From NCBI RefSeq assembly GCF_047511655.1, contig NC_133398.1, forward strand, positions 53,015,638-53,079,637: a stretch of 64,000 bases of DNA, written 5' to 3'. This document shows, one piece after another, positions 49,540-60,699 of the stretch. Origin of the DNA: Castor canadensis. Its lineage: Eukaryota > Chordata > Mammalia > Rodentia > Castoridae. A program made the position numbers and the translations under genes. The notes beneath the pieces are model-generated. The model was not told the DNA's origin. It did not search any database and was given only the letters and a program-made list of their open reading frames with translations. The first letter of the stretch is position 1, and each line of letters begins with the position of its first letter.

Positions 49540-49702
49540 TATGACCCCAATATAATAAAGAAAAGTCTGTATATATACACACATTTTATTAAGTCTGGAA
49601 AAATATACCATGGTTTGTGCTTATGACCCCAATTTAGTAAAATGAATAAAAATTATACACATACATTTTTAAAGGCTTGAAAAATGCATCAGCATTGTTG
49701 GA
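49540..49702. repeat. Imperfect tandem duplication, period about 82 bases
   Basis: Two units start with tatgaccccaat at 49540 and 49622. Each continues through an A-rich part, a tatacacac/tatacacat part and a ttaagtctggaaaaat / aaaggcttgaaaaatg part. They probably derive from an old repeat that I could not name. Confidence 0.6.
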
Positions 49703-51190
49703 TAAATGAATTCCCATTTGTCTCATGTATCCAGAATAACAAGGGAATGGGAAATTTACATGACTTTAACACTAGGTTAACCTATACGTAATATGTATTA
49801 CCCTTTCTCAAGGTGTTTTCTGTGAATTACAAACCTATGATATAGTCCAAAACAAAAAGTTCATTAGATACATAGTTTGGGAAATGCTTCAAATATATTC
49901 CCTTGATGCACATTCATATTGTGTATTAATATTTTGAAGACTTTGTGAAGCCCTGGAGTTTAGAAATTTTAACTTTGTGTAACCCAGTGTAAGAATTAGC
50001 ATTCTTGCAATAATTCTCAAGCAAAAAAGAGAATTTATTGGTTCATAACTGTTGGCTTAGATTTCGGTAGATCCAGAGGCTCCAATGACAAGAGGAAATC
50101 TTGGTCTCCATCTTTGGGCTTTTTTTCTTCAGTGTTGCTTTCTAAGGTGGACTCTGTCCATGTGATTTCTAGTGATTCTAAGATTACAGCCTCCTTTTCG
50201 CTAGCAATCCCAGTGGGTCCAGTAAAAACCTCTGAGTTGAGTCTCTCTTGCTGGTTAGAGTCTCGTGCTGATTCCTGAACTGAACGTAATGGCAATAGAA
50301 AATACTTACTGTCCAGTCCTGAACTGGGGACCACCTCTGCATGGAGCAGTGTGTGTGTGGGGTCAGCCCATGTGAACTACACGAACAAGAAAAGAACTGG
50401 GTGGGGCTGGTCCCCGGAGGAAAACTGAACTGTAGTTTCCAGGGAAGGTAGGGATGAATGCTGAGCAGGCAAACCATTTTTAAGTTCTGTCAGTTAAGTC
50501 CTTTTTATTGTGTAAAACCTATTGGAACACACATTGAGAAACACTGCCAAGTTCTCATCATAATTTTTTTCAACTGAGTTTGGAAGACAATTAAAATACA
50601 CGTGCCATGCAAACGTGTGGTTCAGTCTTTCTTTGATGGTTCCAAAATCCTATTGGATCCTGCAGTGCCCTGCAGTGCTTCAGGGTCAACGGAGTGTTGA
50701 AACAGCCTAGCCATTGACTGTTTCCATCATGGGACTTCTTGATAAATGGGATATTAGGTACAGCCAAAGCAGGACACAGAGAGCATGGGAAAGTTCAGTT
50801 GTGATGGACCAGACTCAGTATCTCCTCACATGTTTGGTCCTTTAGAGTGCAGAGGCATCAGTGTGGGCGATCTCATTTAGTTCATGGGATCATCCTTCTC
50901 TGTTGCTGGTATCCGCCCTACTTCCCCAGGCCAAGGTGAACAATTCAGGTTTAGAGAGGTTAAGCAACTTGGCAAATCCTTCACAGGGATGCTCAGGAGA
51001 TTAGAAGAAACAATGTAAAGCAAGATTTGTGGACAGTAAAGAAGTGTTAAAGTGGCACTATGGAAGAAGAGGAGTACTAGAAGCAAAAGGCTATTCAGAT
51101 TGAGAGCAAAGAATGAGTTTTGGGATGTTTTGAAAGGAGAACTTGCAGGTGTGTGATTTAAATAATTATGTTAAAAGAACTTTGGGTAAT
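49703..51190. other. Intergenic sequence without a supported gene
   Basis: 49990-50340 resembles a diverged interspersed repeat (it begins 'gagaatttattggttcataa') and accounts for a 99-codon minus-strand frame. 50930-50990 has a faint reversed MIR ('gtttagagaggttaagcaac'). Nothing else is recognisable. Confidence 0.45.
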
Positions 51191-51195
51191 GGTAG

Positions 51196-51196
51196 T

Positions 51197-51234
<38 letters not shown>

Positions 51235-51270
51235 TGTTTGTATGTGTGTGTGTGTATGTATGTGTGCGCA
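51196..51270. repeat. (TG)n microsatellite
   Basis: Alternating TG with a few TATG interruptions, followed by GCGCACACACATGCGTGC. Confidence 0.95.
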
Positions 51271-51313
51271 CACACATGCGTGCACCTCCAAACCTATTTA
51301 GTAATCCCTTCTG

Positions 51314-51353
51314 GACACACACACATACACACACATACTCACACACTCACAGA
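51314..51353. repeat. (CA)n microsatellite
   Basis: A CA-rich tract about 45 bases after the TG tract, complementary to it. Confidence 0.9.
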
Positions 51354-51359
51354 TACTAA

Positions 51360-52165
51360 AGTGTTGATTAGATTGCAATAGAGCTTCTTTATACAACACA
51401 CATTTGCTCACAATACGTAAGTCTATATAGGAGAAGGAATGATTACATCCAGGAGCTAAGGGTTATTTGAAGGATCTTTAAATTGTTAAGCTCTTGGTTT
51501 GAAACATTAAATGACTTTAGCCTGGATCCTCTGTACTCTGGAAAATGGTCCCTTCGGAATTACTGAAGAAACAAGTTATTTTCAACTTGCAGTTTGGTCA
51601 CATATTCTGTGTTTGTCTCATTATCAAACCCCAAATGATGGTATTTAGGGAGGATATTTTTCCTTCTTGATGAACAGGCCTAAGAGGATTCCATGATTCT
51701 TCCACCTTTATTTGCCATGAGCCCAAGAGGCTGCCTGATTTGCAGCTGTCATGGTGCCTTTTTCTGGCCTGTCAAGCCCTCTGTCCAGACTTTTGGGTCA
51801 GCCGTCCTCCTCAGCACACTCATGCCCTTGGAGTGTGTCCCAGGTGGCCCTCAGGTGCTCTACAGTACCTCTCTGATACCAGGTTCTACTGCTTGTCAGA
51901 TGAGTTCCCTGTGTGTTGGGTGGTGACTCTGAAACCCTGTCTTCTGTGTCCTGTCAATATGCCTCTTCCTCCTCGATATGCCTTTTTCTTCCTCCTCCTC
52001 AGCCCCATGTTGGCTGTCTTAGCTCCCATCACTGGGGATGGATGGGAGGCCCTACCTCTCATAGCATTGACCTCACTTCTGCGCCATCCTTCCCTTCTGC
52101 CCATCCATCCATCCATCTGTATATACTCATGTGCATTTCCATTCCTTTAGAAGATGTATATTTGG
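51360..52165. other. Intergenic unique sequence
   Basis: No gene or named repeat. Overlapping open frames at 51740-52150 are not supported by family likeness, splice sites or a start context; a short (ATCC)n run lies near 52103. Confidence 0.45.
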
Positions 52166-52167
52166 TG

Positions 52168-52290
52168 CCAAGTTCTCTTGGGGCTACTCTGGGCTATGTC
52201 AGTAGAAAAGCCAGGCTGAGATCCTGCTCTTGTGGAGCTTATCGCCTAGTGGGGAGGTAGGCGTTTGTTCATAATAAATAAGCAAAATAA
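52168..52290 (+). mobile_element. L2 LINE 3' fragment
   Basis: 'gagatcctgctcttgtggag' and 'cttatcgcctagtggggagg' followed by 'ataataaataagcaaaataa' match the L2 3' region (cctgccctcatggagcttac ...). Confidence 0.55.
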
Positions 52291-52989
52291 GCAATGAACA
52301 ATTATATAATAACATTTAACATACAGTTAAAATAAACACATAAGTAATAAGCATAATAGGTATATGAGATGTCAAAAGGCAATAAACACATGGGAAAATG
52401 TCATCAAGATGAAGTGACTTGAGAGGATGTAGCTAGTGGAGTGACCTCTCTAAGAAGGGGAGATTTGAAAGATTTGGAGGAGGGAGCCAAGTGATATCAG
52501 GGAAAGGCCCCAATTTGGGGCCATTTCTGTCTAGTTGCATTCAGGGAGAGGAAAAGAGGTAAGTCAAGAGGAGCCAATGTCAAGCTTGGAATTGGGAAGT
52601 ACCAAGACCTAGTTTATGAGAAAATCATTTCTACAGTTACCCTGATTGAGGAGGCTGTAGGTAGCCAACCAGAAGTAGGGCTTGATGGGAGGCTTCCTAC
52701 ATAGAGGGTGATGCAGTTTCACCCCTGGAGGGCAGAAGAGGGGAGTCATGGATATGTTTCAAAAGTGGGTCACATGGAGATGCTGGTTGGAGGTGGGGTG
52801 AAAATAAGAGGGAGTCAAGTATATATACAGAATTTTGGGTCTGAGTGACTGCAGAGTGAGAGTTGCCATCTTTTGAAATTGGGGAGGGCTGGGATGGGAC
52901 ATTTGGTTGCTGAGTGGCCAGCAGGCTTTGGTATATAGAACACAAGACATCTCTAGTTGGACTTGGAGCATTAACCTGCTGGATTTGCT

Positions 52990-53210
52990 GGTGTCTTAAT
53001 CCATTTCTGCAGTTATAAACTGAGTAATTTATAAAGAAGAGAAATTTCATTTCTTGTAGTTCTGGAGGTTAGGAAATTCAAGATCAAGGCGCCTACATCC
53101 TGTGATCACTAGCACTTTGACCTCTGCATCCTTTGAAAGGGAGGAGCACTGACGCCAGAGAAGCTGGACTCTTAAATTATTTGTACATGGGAAGTGGTGG
53201 TGTGTACTCT
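52990..53210 (-). mobile_element. ERVL-MaLR LTR fossil (reverse)
   Basis: The plus strand starts 'tcttaatccatttctgcagt', passes 'gagtaatttataaagaagag' and 'gttctggaggttaggaaatt', and is the reverse complement of the 3' part of a MaLR-type LTR (MST/MLT1-related). Old, partial and without genes. Confidence 0.6.
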
Positions 53211-53723
53211 TTCCTGTCCTGTACTTCTTAGCAGTATGTAATTAATGAGCTCTTTGTAATGAACCCTCTTGTACTGATTTAAATAACAGTATTTGAAGTG
53301 CTTCACTTCTGGAAAGTGGACTTATGATTGGGTGACTTAAATGTTAGCTAACTATTCCTTGAGTATAAATGTAAAGTTAATTTCTCATGTAAACATGAGC
53401 TATGCTAAAGTCTTTACAGGCTTGTTGTTTAACAGTGCTAGCTGGTATAATGTGATCAGAGCATCATATTGTGACTTCATAAGTTTTTATATGACTATCA
53501 GTTAAAAATAAAATAAAACTTAAAGATGTTGAAATTAATGTACATAATAAAGAACTAGGGTGGGGGTATTGTGAGTTAGGAGAGAGGGAAGAAGGAGAAA
53601 ATGCCATAAGTAGGGAGGTAAGGGAGGATGAAGGGACTGCTCTAAAGAAGATGGGGTGCAAGGAACAGGTACGGCCTGGGGAATAATTTGAATCTACTTT
53701 GGTATCACATAAGAAATGTCAGT

Positions 53724-54440
53724 GGAAACAGCCAAGATGCCCCACTACTGACAAATGGATCAAGAAAATGTGGTATCTATACACAATGGAATTTTATGCA
53801 GCCATGAAGAAGAACGAAATGTTATCATTCGCTGGTAAATGGATGGAATTGGAGAACATCATTCTGAGTGAGGTTAGCCTGGCCCAAAAGACCAAAAATC
53901 GTATGTTCTCCCTCATATGTGGACATTAGATCAAGGGCAAACACAACAATGGGATTGGACTATGAGCACATGATAAAAGCGAGAGCACACAAGGGAGGGG
54001 TGAGGATAGGTAAGACACCTAAAAAACTAGCTAGCATTTGTTGCCCTTAACACAGAGAAACTAAAGCAGATACCTGAAAGCAACTGAGGCCAATAGGAAA
54101 AGGGGAACAGGTACTAGAGAAAAGGTTAGATCAAAAAGAATTAACCTAGAAGGTAACACCCATGCACAGGAAATCAATGTGAGTCAATGCACTGTATAGC
54201 TATCCTTATCTCAACCAGCAAAACCCCTTGTTCCTTCCTATTATTGCTTATACTCTCTCTACAACAAAATTAGAAATAAGGGCAAAATAGTTTCTGCTGG
54301 GTATTGAGAGGGGCGGAGAGGGAGGGGGCGGAGTGGGTGGTAAGGGAGGGGGTGGGGGCAGGGGGGAGAAATGAACCAAGCCTTGTATGCACATATGAAT
54401 AAAAAAAAAAAACTTAAATACAAAAAAAAAAAAAAAAAAG
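53724..54440 (+). mobile_element. 5'-truncated young L1 (third copy of the family)
   Basis: Contains the last part of ORF2 ([20 protein letters not shown] to [10 protein letters not shown], stop at 53927-53929), a G-rich 3' UTR at 54308-54372 and an AATAAA-type tail. It is more similar in its 3' UTR to the copy at 26691-27562 than to the one ending at 46508. The tail is doubled: a first A-run, then cttaaatac, then a longer A-run. A target duplication is not clear. Confidence 0.88.
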
Positions 54441-54599
54441 AAAGATTGGAGATTTAAAGCATGTAGTCAGGAGACCTTTGCAAAAGCCCCAGACAAAATG
54501 AGACACTAGGTGCCGACTGTGGGAGGAACCAAATAGTGATTACCCAGCATTTGGACTTCACAATTGGAGTAGGACATATGGTCATTTGTTGTGGGTTGT

Positions 54600-54725
54600 G
54601 TCAGGTTTTAATTGGACTGTGAGCTCCCTGAAGGCAGGGACTAGGCTTACCCTGTGTCCTCTTGCCCAGAGGAGTTGATGACTTAGGATGTTTGACAAAC
54701 TGGAGTAAAGGAATGTGGTGGAGAA
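54600..54725 (+). mobile_element. L2 LINE 3' fragment
   Basis: 'gactgtgagctccctgaagg' and 'cagggactaggcttaccctg' match the conserved L2 end (agactgtaagctcc ... gggcagggac). Confidence 0.65.
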
Positions 54726-54729
54726 GAAA

Positions 54730-57700
54730 AACAGGAAGGAGGAGATAAGATGAGAGGGGCAGAAGCCCATCTAGCAGAGAGGAGGTAGAGCAAGAATCCC
54801 TAGCATCAGATAAGGATGTCCCACAAGTGTGACAGTAAACAGCGCAGAGGGTGGAGGATTCAGGTCATGGGGCCCTGTTCTCAGGTGGTTCCCTAGAATC
54901 TCTCCATTCTGGTAGAGAGGGGCCTGTGCAGGCTGAAGAAATTGGACGTGAGTCCACAGAGCTGGCATTTGCTCTACACCTTGGCATTGTGACATGCTGA
55001 TCTCTACCCATGGCACAGTACTGCATGGGTGACTGACTGCACAGCTTTGTCATGCTTCTCTGACATCAGCTAAGCCATTTCCTGTTTTTTCATTGTTATT
55101 TTTAGAATGATTTTGGGGAACCAAGGGGAAGAAAACCAAGGCCTTGGCCATTAAACAGTTCCTAGAATTTCTTGCCTGTTAACCAAGCTTGTCCACTATC
55201 CTTCATGGGATTTGTAGCAAGGTCAGCCCTGGCCATCATGATGTCTCGGAGGAGGAGGCAGATTTCCTAGGCATGCTTTCCGTTCTGAATGCTGACTGTG
55301 CAATCTCTTAGGCCCTAAGCAGTCTGCTTATACAAATATTATTTACGTTCAGCCAGAGAACCATTCTCCGCTGTCTGCCTTCTCCTCACTCACATAAAAC
55401 TGTACATTTAACTTCTGTTTATACATATATAAACCGTATCTTTAGGAGCAGCCTGGGAAATGGTTGGTTGAAAATGAATTTTGCCTTTTGAAAACACAGA
55501 GGTGAATGACAGCTGTTTGTTGTGTTATCAGAGGCATGACACGTGTAGTTGATTGGGACCAGGTGGCCTCACAGAAGCCATTTAAGTGAAGTTGTAAACC
55601 ATTAGTTGACAAGTAAGGTGACAGTCTGATTCTTGTTAACAAAAGCTTGATTGCCAGTATCTGCCTTTCAGTTTAAGAAGGGCAACAAAACAGTTGAAAA
55701 ACCTGGGGTTCTATGAATAAGAAGCTGAGGTATGGCCAAACATAATAGTCCACACATACTTGACCTGTAAAAGCATCACTAAGTGGACAGGATGGGTGGG
55801 TGGGATGATAGTCTTCGATTAAACTTAGAGGGTTGATAGAATTATGTTCAGTTCTTTACTGTTTACTTCAAGGCTTATATCAACAGCGATATTTTCCTAA
55901 TTGTACGTGCCATTGGTAGATAACTTCCCTGATTTAACTCACATCTCCTGAATACTGGGTCATGAAATCTATAAATCATAGCTGGTTCACTGAAGAAAAT
56001 GAGCAACAGATACAAAACCAAGAGGGCTGTACTCTATTTTGCTCCCTAGGTTAGCCTTCCATGGGTTAATTCACCTGATAAGTCTAGTTTCATTAGATTA
56101 TTTCTCAAGAGATCTATCCTTTTCTCTACTTCACCATTTCCTACCCTTTGTGGATGACTTTGATTACTTTTGGAAGCCCCAAAGACAGATTATTGAAACT
56201 GAACTTGTCTCATGTTAGCTGAGAGACATTAGTAAAGCTGGGTAATTTCCTTTGAGTTTATTTGCAGGATGAAGTGAGGAGATACTAGTATGTTGTTTAT
56301 GAGAAACTCTGCCACTTGGCAAGTGAGATATCCTTAATTTTAGCTTTGACTTTATTTGTGTATTTGCTCATGAATGAGTACTTCTATGTATTTTATAATA
56401 ACCTATAAGAAATGGCAGTTATATATACATTTGGATGTGTTGAATTGAGACTAGGCTATACATTGAGATTATAAGATAACTTGTGTCCTGGGAAGTATTT
56501 CTGAAGATTGTATTTTGATGAGTCTATGAGTTGGTTACACGGAATGATTTGTTTTCTTCCAAGACACAAAACTTGAAATTTGGTTCACTAATCTCTCTCT
56601 TGTTTATCCTATTGGGTAGTAAGAAAGAATGACTCATTTCTTTCTCAATAAAATGGAAACACAAAGGAGAGTCTTTCAGAGGTGACAATGGGAAATGAAA
56701 TGAAATAGCAAAAATTGTGCTAGTCCTGTCCTTCATCTCCCTCCCTTTTCAGGGTAGTTTGGACAATGATAATAGCAGTTAACATTCAAAGAGTGCTTCA
56801 GTGAAAAGTCAGCACCCTAATATTTTCTCAACAGGAATTGACTTACACTTTTCTCACCAACGACCATACCCTATGAGGTATCCTACTTTTATAAATGAGG
56901 AAGCTGAGGGAGGCATGAATGAGTTTGGTGACTATCGACTATTCTGATCTTAATGGTCCCACAGATTTCCTGGGTTTATCTTATTAGAGTCCTGGACACT
57001 TATGAGGGTAAGCAGGTATGTCAGCATGAGGAGCTGTAACCCCAGGAGTGGCCTTTGGTTAAGATTCCAAAGGTTTATACTGGCAGTGGCAACTTGGTAG
57101 TAATCTCTCTTTTTCTCTCTGCTGAAGTCTGTGATTTGGCCTGGAAAGAGTTCCATACATTCTGTTTGAATCCTTCTCACCATTTGAACCTTCTTGGATT
57201 TTTTTCCTCTGGCATCTCTGGTTTCTCACTCCCTGCTGTCCCCAGGGAGGGGACTGCTGTAGGGCACTGGTTGCTGGTATGTGAGTATGTAGTTCTAGCA
57301 TAGGATCTTTCTTTAAAGCAAAATCTAACATTTCTTAGAATAGAATTGGTATTGCAAGAAGGGCCTTTAGGTGTATTTTCACAGTGCTTGACAGGAATGT
57401 GATGTCCTAGGATGAGTAGCTAGAAAATAGGCTGGAGCCAGGCTTGGGAATATGCTGCCATTTCAACACTACAGACTATTTATGAAGAACTCTACAAATG
57501 TGTGCTTGGTTTTTTCTGCACTTCTCACAGTAGCTATATTTCTATTATAACCCTTAAAAATAGAAAGCTAGGAGCTCTCTGAACCAAAGGAATTGATTTT
57601 AGGACAGAAGAAAACAACAGCTCCTGCAAAATGTTCTATTGTCAATTATCAACCTCAGAACAGTAGGGAAAAATGGTGTGTGTGCCAAGGGTACCCATAT

Positions 57701-58150
57701 GCAAATGAGGATACTTATAGGGTGGATGTGAGGCTTAAATGTCATAATCTATAAAGATTATCCTCTAGTGGTAGTGTATATGCAAATTTTCATCATGCAG
57801 CTGCTTCACACCATGCATTCCCATTAGCAGGAAGCCTGGCCTGGAGAGAGGATATGCCCATACCCACAATCTGCATCTAGCCCAAAAGATACCCTCACTT
57901 GCTTTTCTCCCTGAAGCTACTAGGGCTATAAATGAGGAGATTGTCATTTCCTTTGGCATCACTCAGCCTGAATGTGTGCAGGTCTTCCTGGGTGTGGGCC
58001 CTCAGCTTCCCATGCAAAGCTGCAAAGTGTAGTTATTCTATTTCAGCCAGACACACATAACTAGCTGGGAACCATCTGGTTGACAGGAATTTTTCTCACC
58101 CACTACAGAAAACCAAGGGGAAGGATGAGCTTAATAGAGACTCAGACAAC
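54730..58150. other. Intergenic sequence before the ADAMTSL1 3' end
   Basis: Largely unique DNA without a supported gene. A faint reversed MIR lies at about 56865-56920 ('ctatgaggtatcctactttt'). Small open frames on both strands are isolated. Confidence 0.5.
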
Positions 58151-58154
58151 AAGA

Positions 58155-60592
58155 TTTAAATAAATAAGCTGTATTATCTGTACAAAAAATATAAATAGAG
58201 TTTTGTGTTTTAGAGGAGGAAGTGCCTCCTTCCACATTATCCAGCAGCCCTAATAATCTGTGGTACTGCTGAGTCACAATTCACAGAACAAACATTAAAT
58301 GTACATTCATCTCATGAAGGAGCACCCTGCTACCCACCCCAAACCTACGCTCTCCAACTTGCTCTGAAATCCACCTCCAACTCTACACCCTGACCTGTGG
58401 CAGAGCTGGAAGATGTCTGCTTTTTAGGAGATGTAAATATTGACCACAGATTTTCAATAACTATTGAACTGGAATAATCAACCACATTGTATTATAGAAT
58501 TTGTCTTCATCATTTCATGTGTGACGATCGTGTCACAAATGAATCCACTCTATTGCTCCAGTATTCCATGGTACTTTTTACAATGTATTCTGTACACAGT
58601 GAGTAATGGATCCAGAGTTAGGAAGAATACAGTTATCACCACTGAGTTTACAGGAACACAGCTGCAGGAAGTTCATTAAACAATCCCTCAATATTTTTTT
58701 TCTGGATGACAATGTACAATTATTAATATTGCACTTTTTTATACAAGAAATTCTAATAAATATTCACAAAAGATATACATAGAAAACATTCTCTTTTATT
58801 TTTAAATAAACATTACATTGATTTTTTAGTAACATGATTTCTTAGTCTGTTTTGTGGTGAGGAAAAAAAGAGACCCACCCTAAGTGTCCATAGCTTGTCT
58901 AGAGAGGACATAGATTAATATCATCTTCCTCCCAAATTTTACTTCCAGGCTGGCTGGAAAATGCAGCCCTGATGTCAGTGGGGGTTCTGGTGTGAGTGAC
59001 CTTGCATGAGTGTGTATGTGAGGGGTGGCTTATCTGAGGGGTAAAGGCTCTGGGTGCCCTGCTTACTAAACTGAGGCCACTCAGGGGGAGGAAGCAAAAA
59101 TTATTCACGAAAAGTTGCTCTGTGGAATGAGCAATTTGCCAAATCGTCTCTCAGTTTTTTCCCATTTGACTTTGCTGTAGCCATCTCTCATGATAGCCAG
59201 TGTGTGTTGCTGAAACACGTGTGCTGCTTTGCCTGCTGAGTGACTGAATCACCAAATTTGGCATATTAATTACCATAAGGTGCATATTATTTCCTTGCGT
59301 TGGGAGGATGGGTTGAAAAGCCTTTGAGGACTATCTTGGAGTTTTTAGCTATCCTTTGGCTTTGCCACATCTCCTCACCACCCTGCCCAACTGCTGCATA
59401 AATACCATGTTCAGCAGCTCTTGGTGCTGTGGGAGGGGCCTGGGGAACCCATCACCTTAGGGTGATGGCTATTATAGGCAGGGTATACTGTGAGCATGTG
59501 CAAACCCACTGTCTCATCCTATTCCGTGGCCAGCTCTGGTACGAAGTGGTTATTACAACTTGCCATTGATGCTTTCTGGCAAATTGATTAATGAATTGAT
59601 TTTTACCAATATACCCCAGGTCCTGGCCCTAAGTGGAGCAGTAAATGCTATTCAGGCAGAAAGCCTGGCTCCCTCATGCTCAGAATGCCCACAGCAGCAG
59701 TTAGTTCAGGGCTAGGGGACCCTGGATTTAAATAAAGACATGCCTGGGACAGCCTTACTATACAGCCAGAGTTGCTGGCTCTGTCACAGCTACAAAAGCA
59801 GAAAGTTTCCTTAGATAGTGTGGTGAGTGGGGAAGACTCTTAGCCCCACTGGGGCGTGTCTCCCATCACCCAGTATGGGCACTCTGAGAGGGCACCCACA
59901 CCTTCACGGAACCTAGAGGGGTGCTTGCATGCACTGAGGTTCAGAGTCTGTCTGGTGAGCCTCACATGGCTGCCCCAAAGCCCCTCAAGCCTCCACACAG
60001 GCCTCTTTGCTTCTGACCCTTCCCTCCATTTCCTGCATCACTGTGCACCTGAGACCTACTTTGATCGTCTCCCTCTTTACTGTTAACTATCCATGGTTGA
60101 ATTCTCTTCTCTCTGTGTCCCCCTCCAGAAGAGCTGAGTTCTGGGTTGGTTTCTGTCTCAGCATGGGGTCCCCTTTGTCTTCACTACCACTGAGGGGGCC
60201 TCAATAGGGAGCTTCCTGGAAAGACATAGCTGGTTGTCCAATGTTTGCATCAACCTCCCTGGTTCCTTGCTGGCCTGAGGGGCCATGGCTCCCTCTTCCA
60301 ATATCTCTGAGCCCCAGGTTTGCAGGGAACCAGCTCCACAAGGGTGCTGCTGCTGTCTGTCTGGCTTGCTCTGCACCCTCCTTAGACATCCGTCCTTTTC
60401 CTTTCCCAACACTGTCCTCCAACTAACTGAAAGAGAATACATGCTGAGGTCCTCAGGGGTCGGGGAGGAGGTGGGTGTGTGGAGAGGGAAGGGTAAATAA
60501 ATAAATAAAACAGAGAAAGCATAAGTTCTGTCCAAGGTGGTTGCGTGAGTCCTTTGTGTGGCCAGGGTAGAGCTCTTCCCCGTGCCCTGTCT
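58155..60592 (-). other. ADAMTSL1: ADAMTSL1 3' untranslated region
   Basis: This begins directly after the stop codon at 60595-60593. A polyadenylation signal on the minus strand lies at 58800-58795. AU-rich sequence with several ATTTA words continues to about 58155, so a longer 3' UTR form is possible. The region has no interspersed repeat that I recognise, which fits conserved transcribed sequence. The end is inferred, not shown. Confidence 0.5.
58795..58800 (-). promoter_or_regulatory. ADAMTSL1: Candidate polyadenylation signal of ADAMTSL1
   Basis: AATAAA on the minus strand, about 1.8 kb past the stop codon, followed by T- and GT-rich sequence (tgttttctatgtatatcttt). It is the first such signal after the coding end that I found. 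Confidence 0.5.
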
Positions 60593-60699
60593 TCACGCTT
60601 TGCCACAAGTCCCACAGCAGCGAGATTTGAACTGGCTGAGTTGGCAGAGTTTCAGCTGTTTCACCTTCTCGCAGTATCTGGTGATGTCTCTGCACTCGG
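60593..60699 (-). CDS. ADAMTSL1: ADAMTSL1 terminal coding exon (PLAC domain)
   Basis: ADAMTSL1 (punctin-1) is a secreted extracellular-matrix glycoprotein related to ADAMTS proteases but without a catalytic domain. This exon encodes the last 34 residues plus stop: ECRDITRYCEKVKQLKLC, then QLSQFKSRCCGTCGKA. The six cysteines in this spacing form the PLAC (protease and lacunin) domain that closes the protein. On the minus strand the acceptor is ccttcctag, and the first two bases (CC) complete a codon begun by the previous exon. That junction codon is Thr (ACC), where I recall Met in human. The frame is intact. Confidence 0.95.

Noticed and set aside
50035-50334. A 99-codon minus-strand frame, acidic and Ser-rich
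   Set aside because: It has no family match, and the DNA begins with a pattern typical of old interspersed repeats. A chance frame is more likely.
51158-51359. Cys/Val and Thr/His repeat open frames
   Set aside because: They are translations of the TG/CA microsatellites.
51740-52260. Overlapping plus-strand frames of 115-136 codons
   Set aside because: There is no similarity, splice support or codon pattern to favour a gene, and a tetranucleotide run and an L2 piece lie inside.
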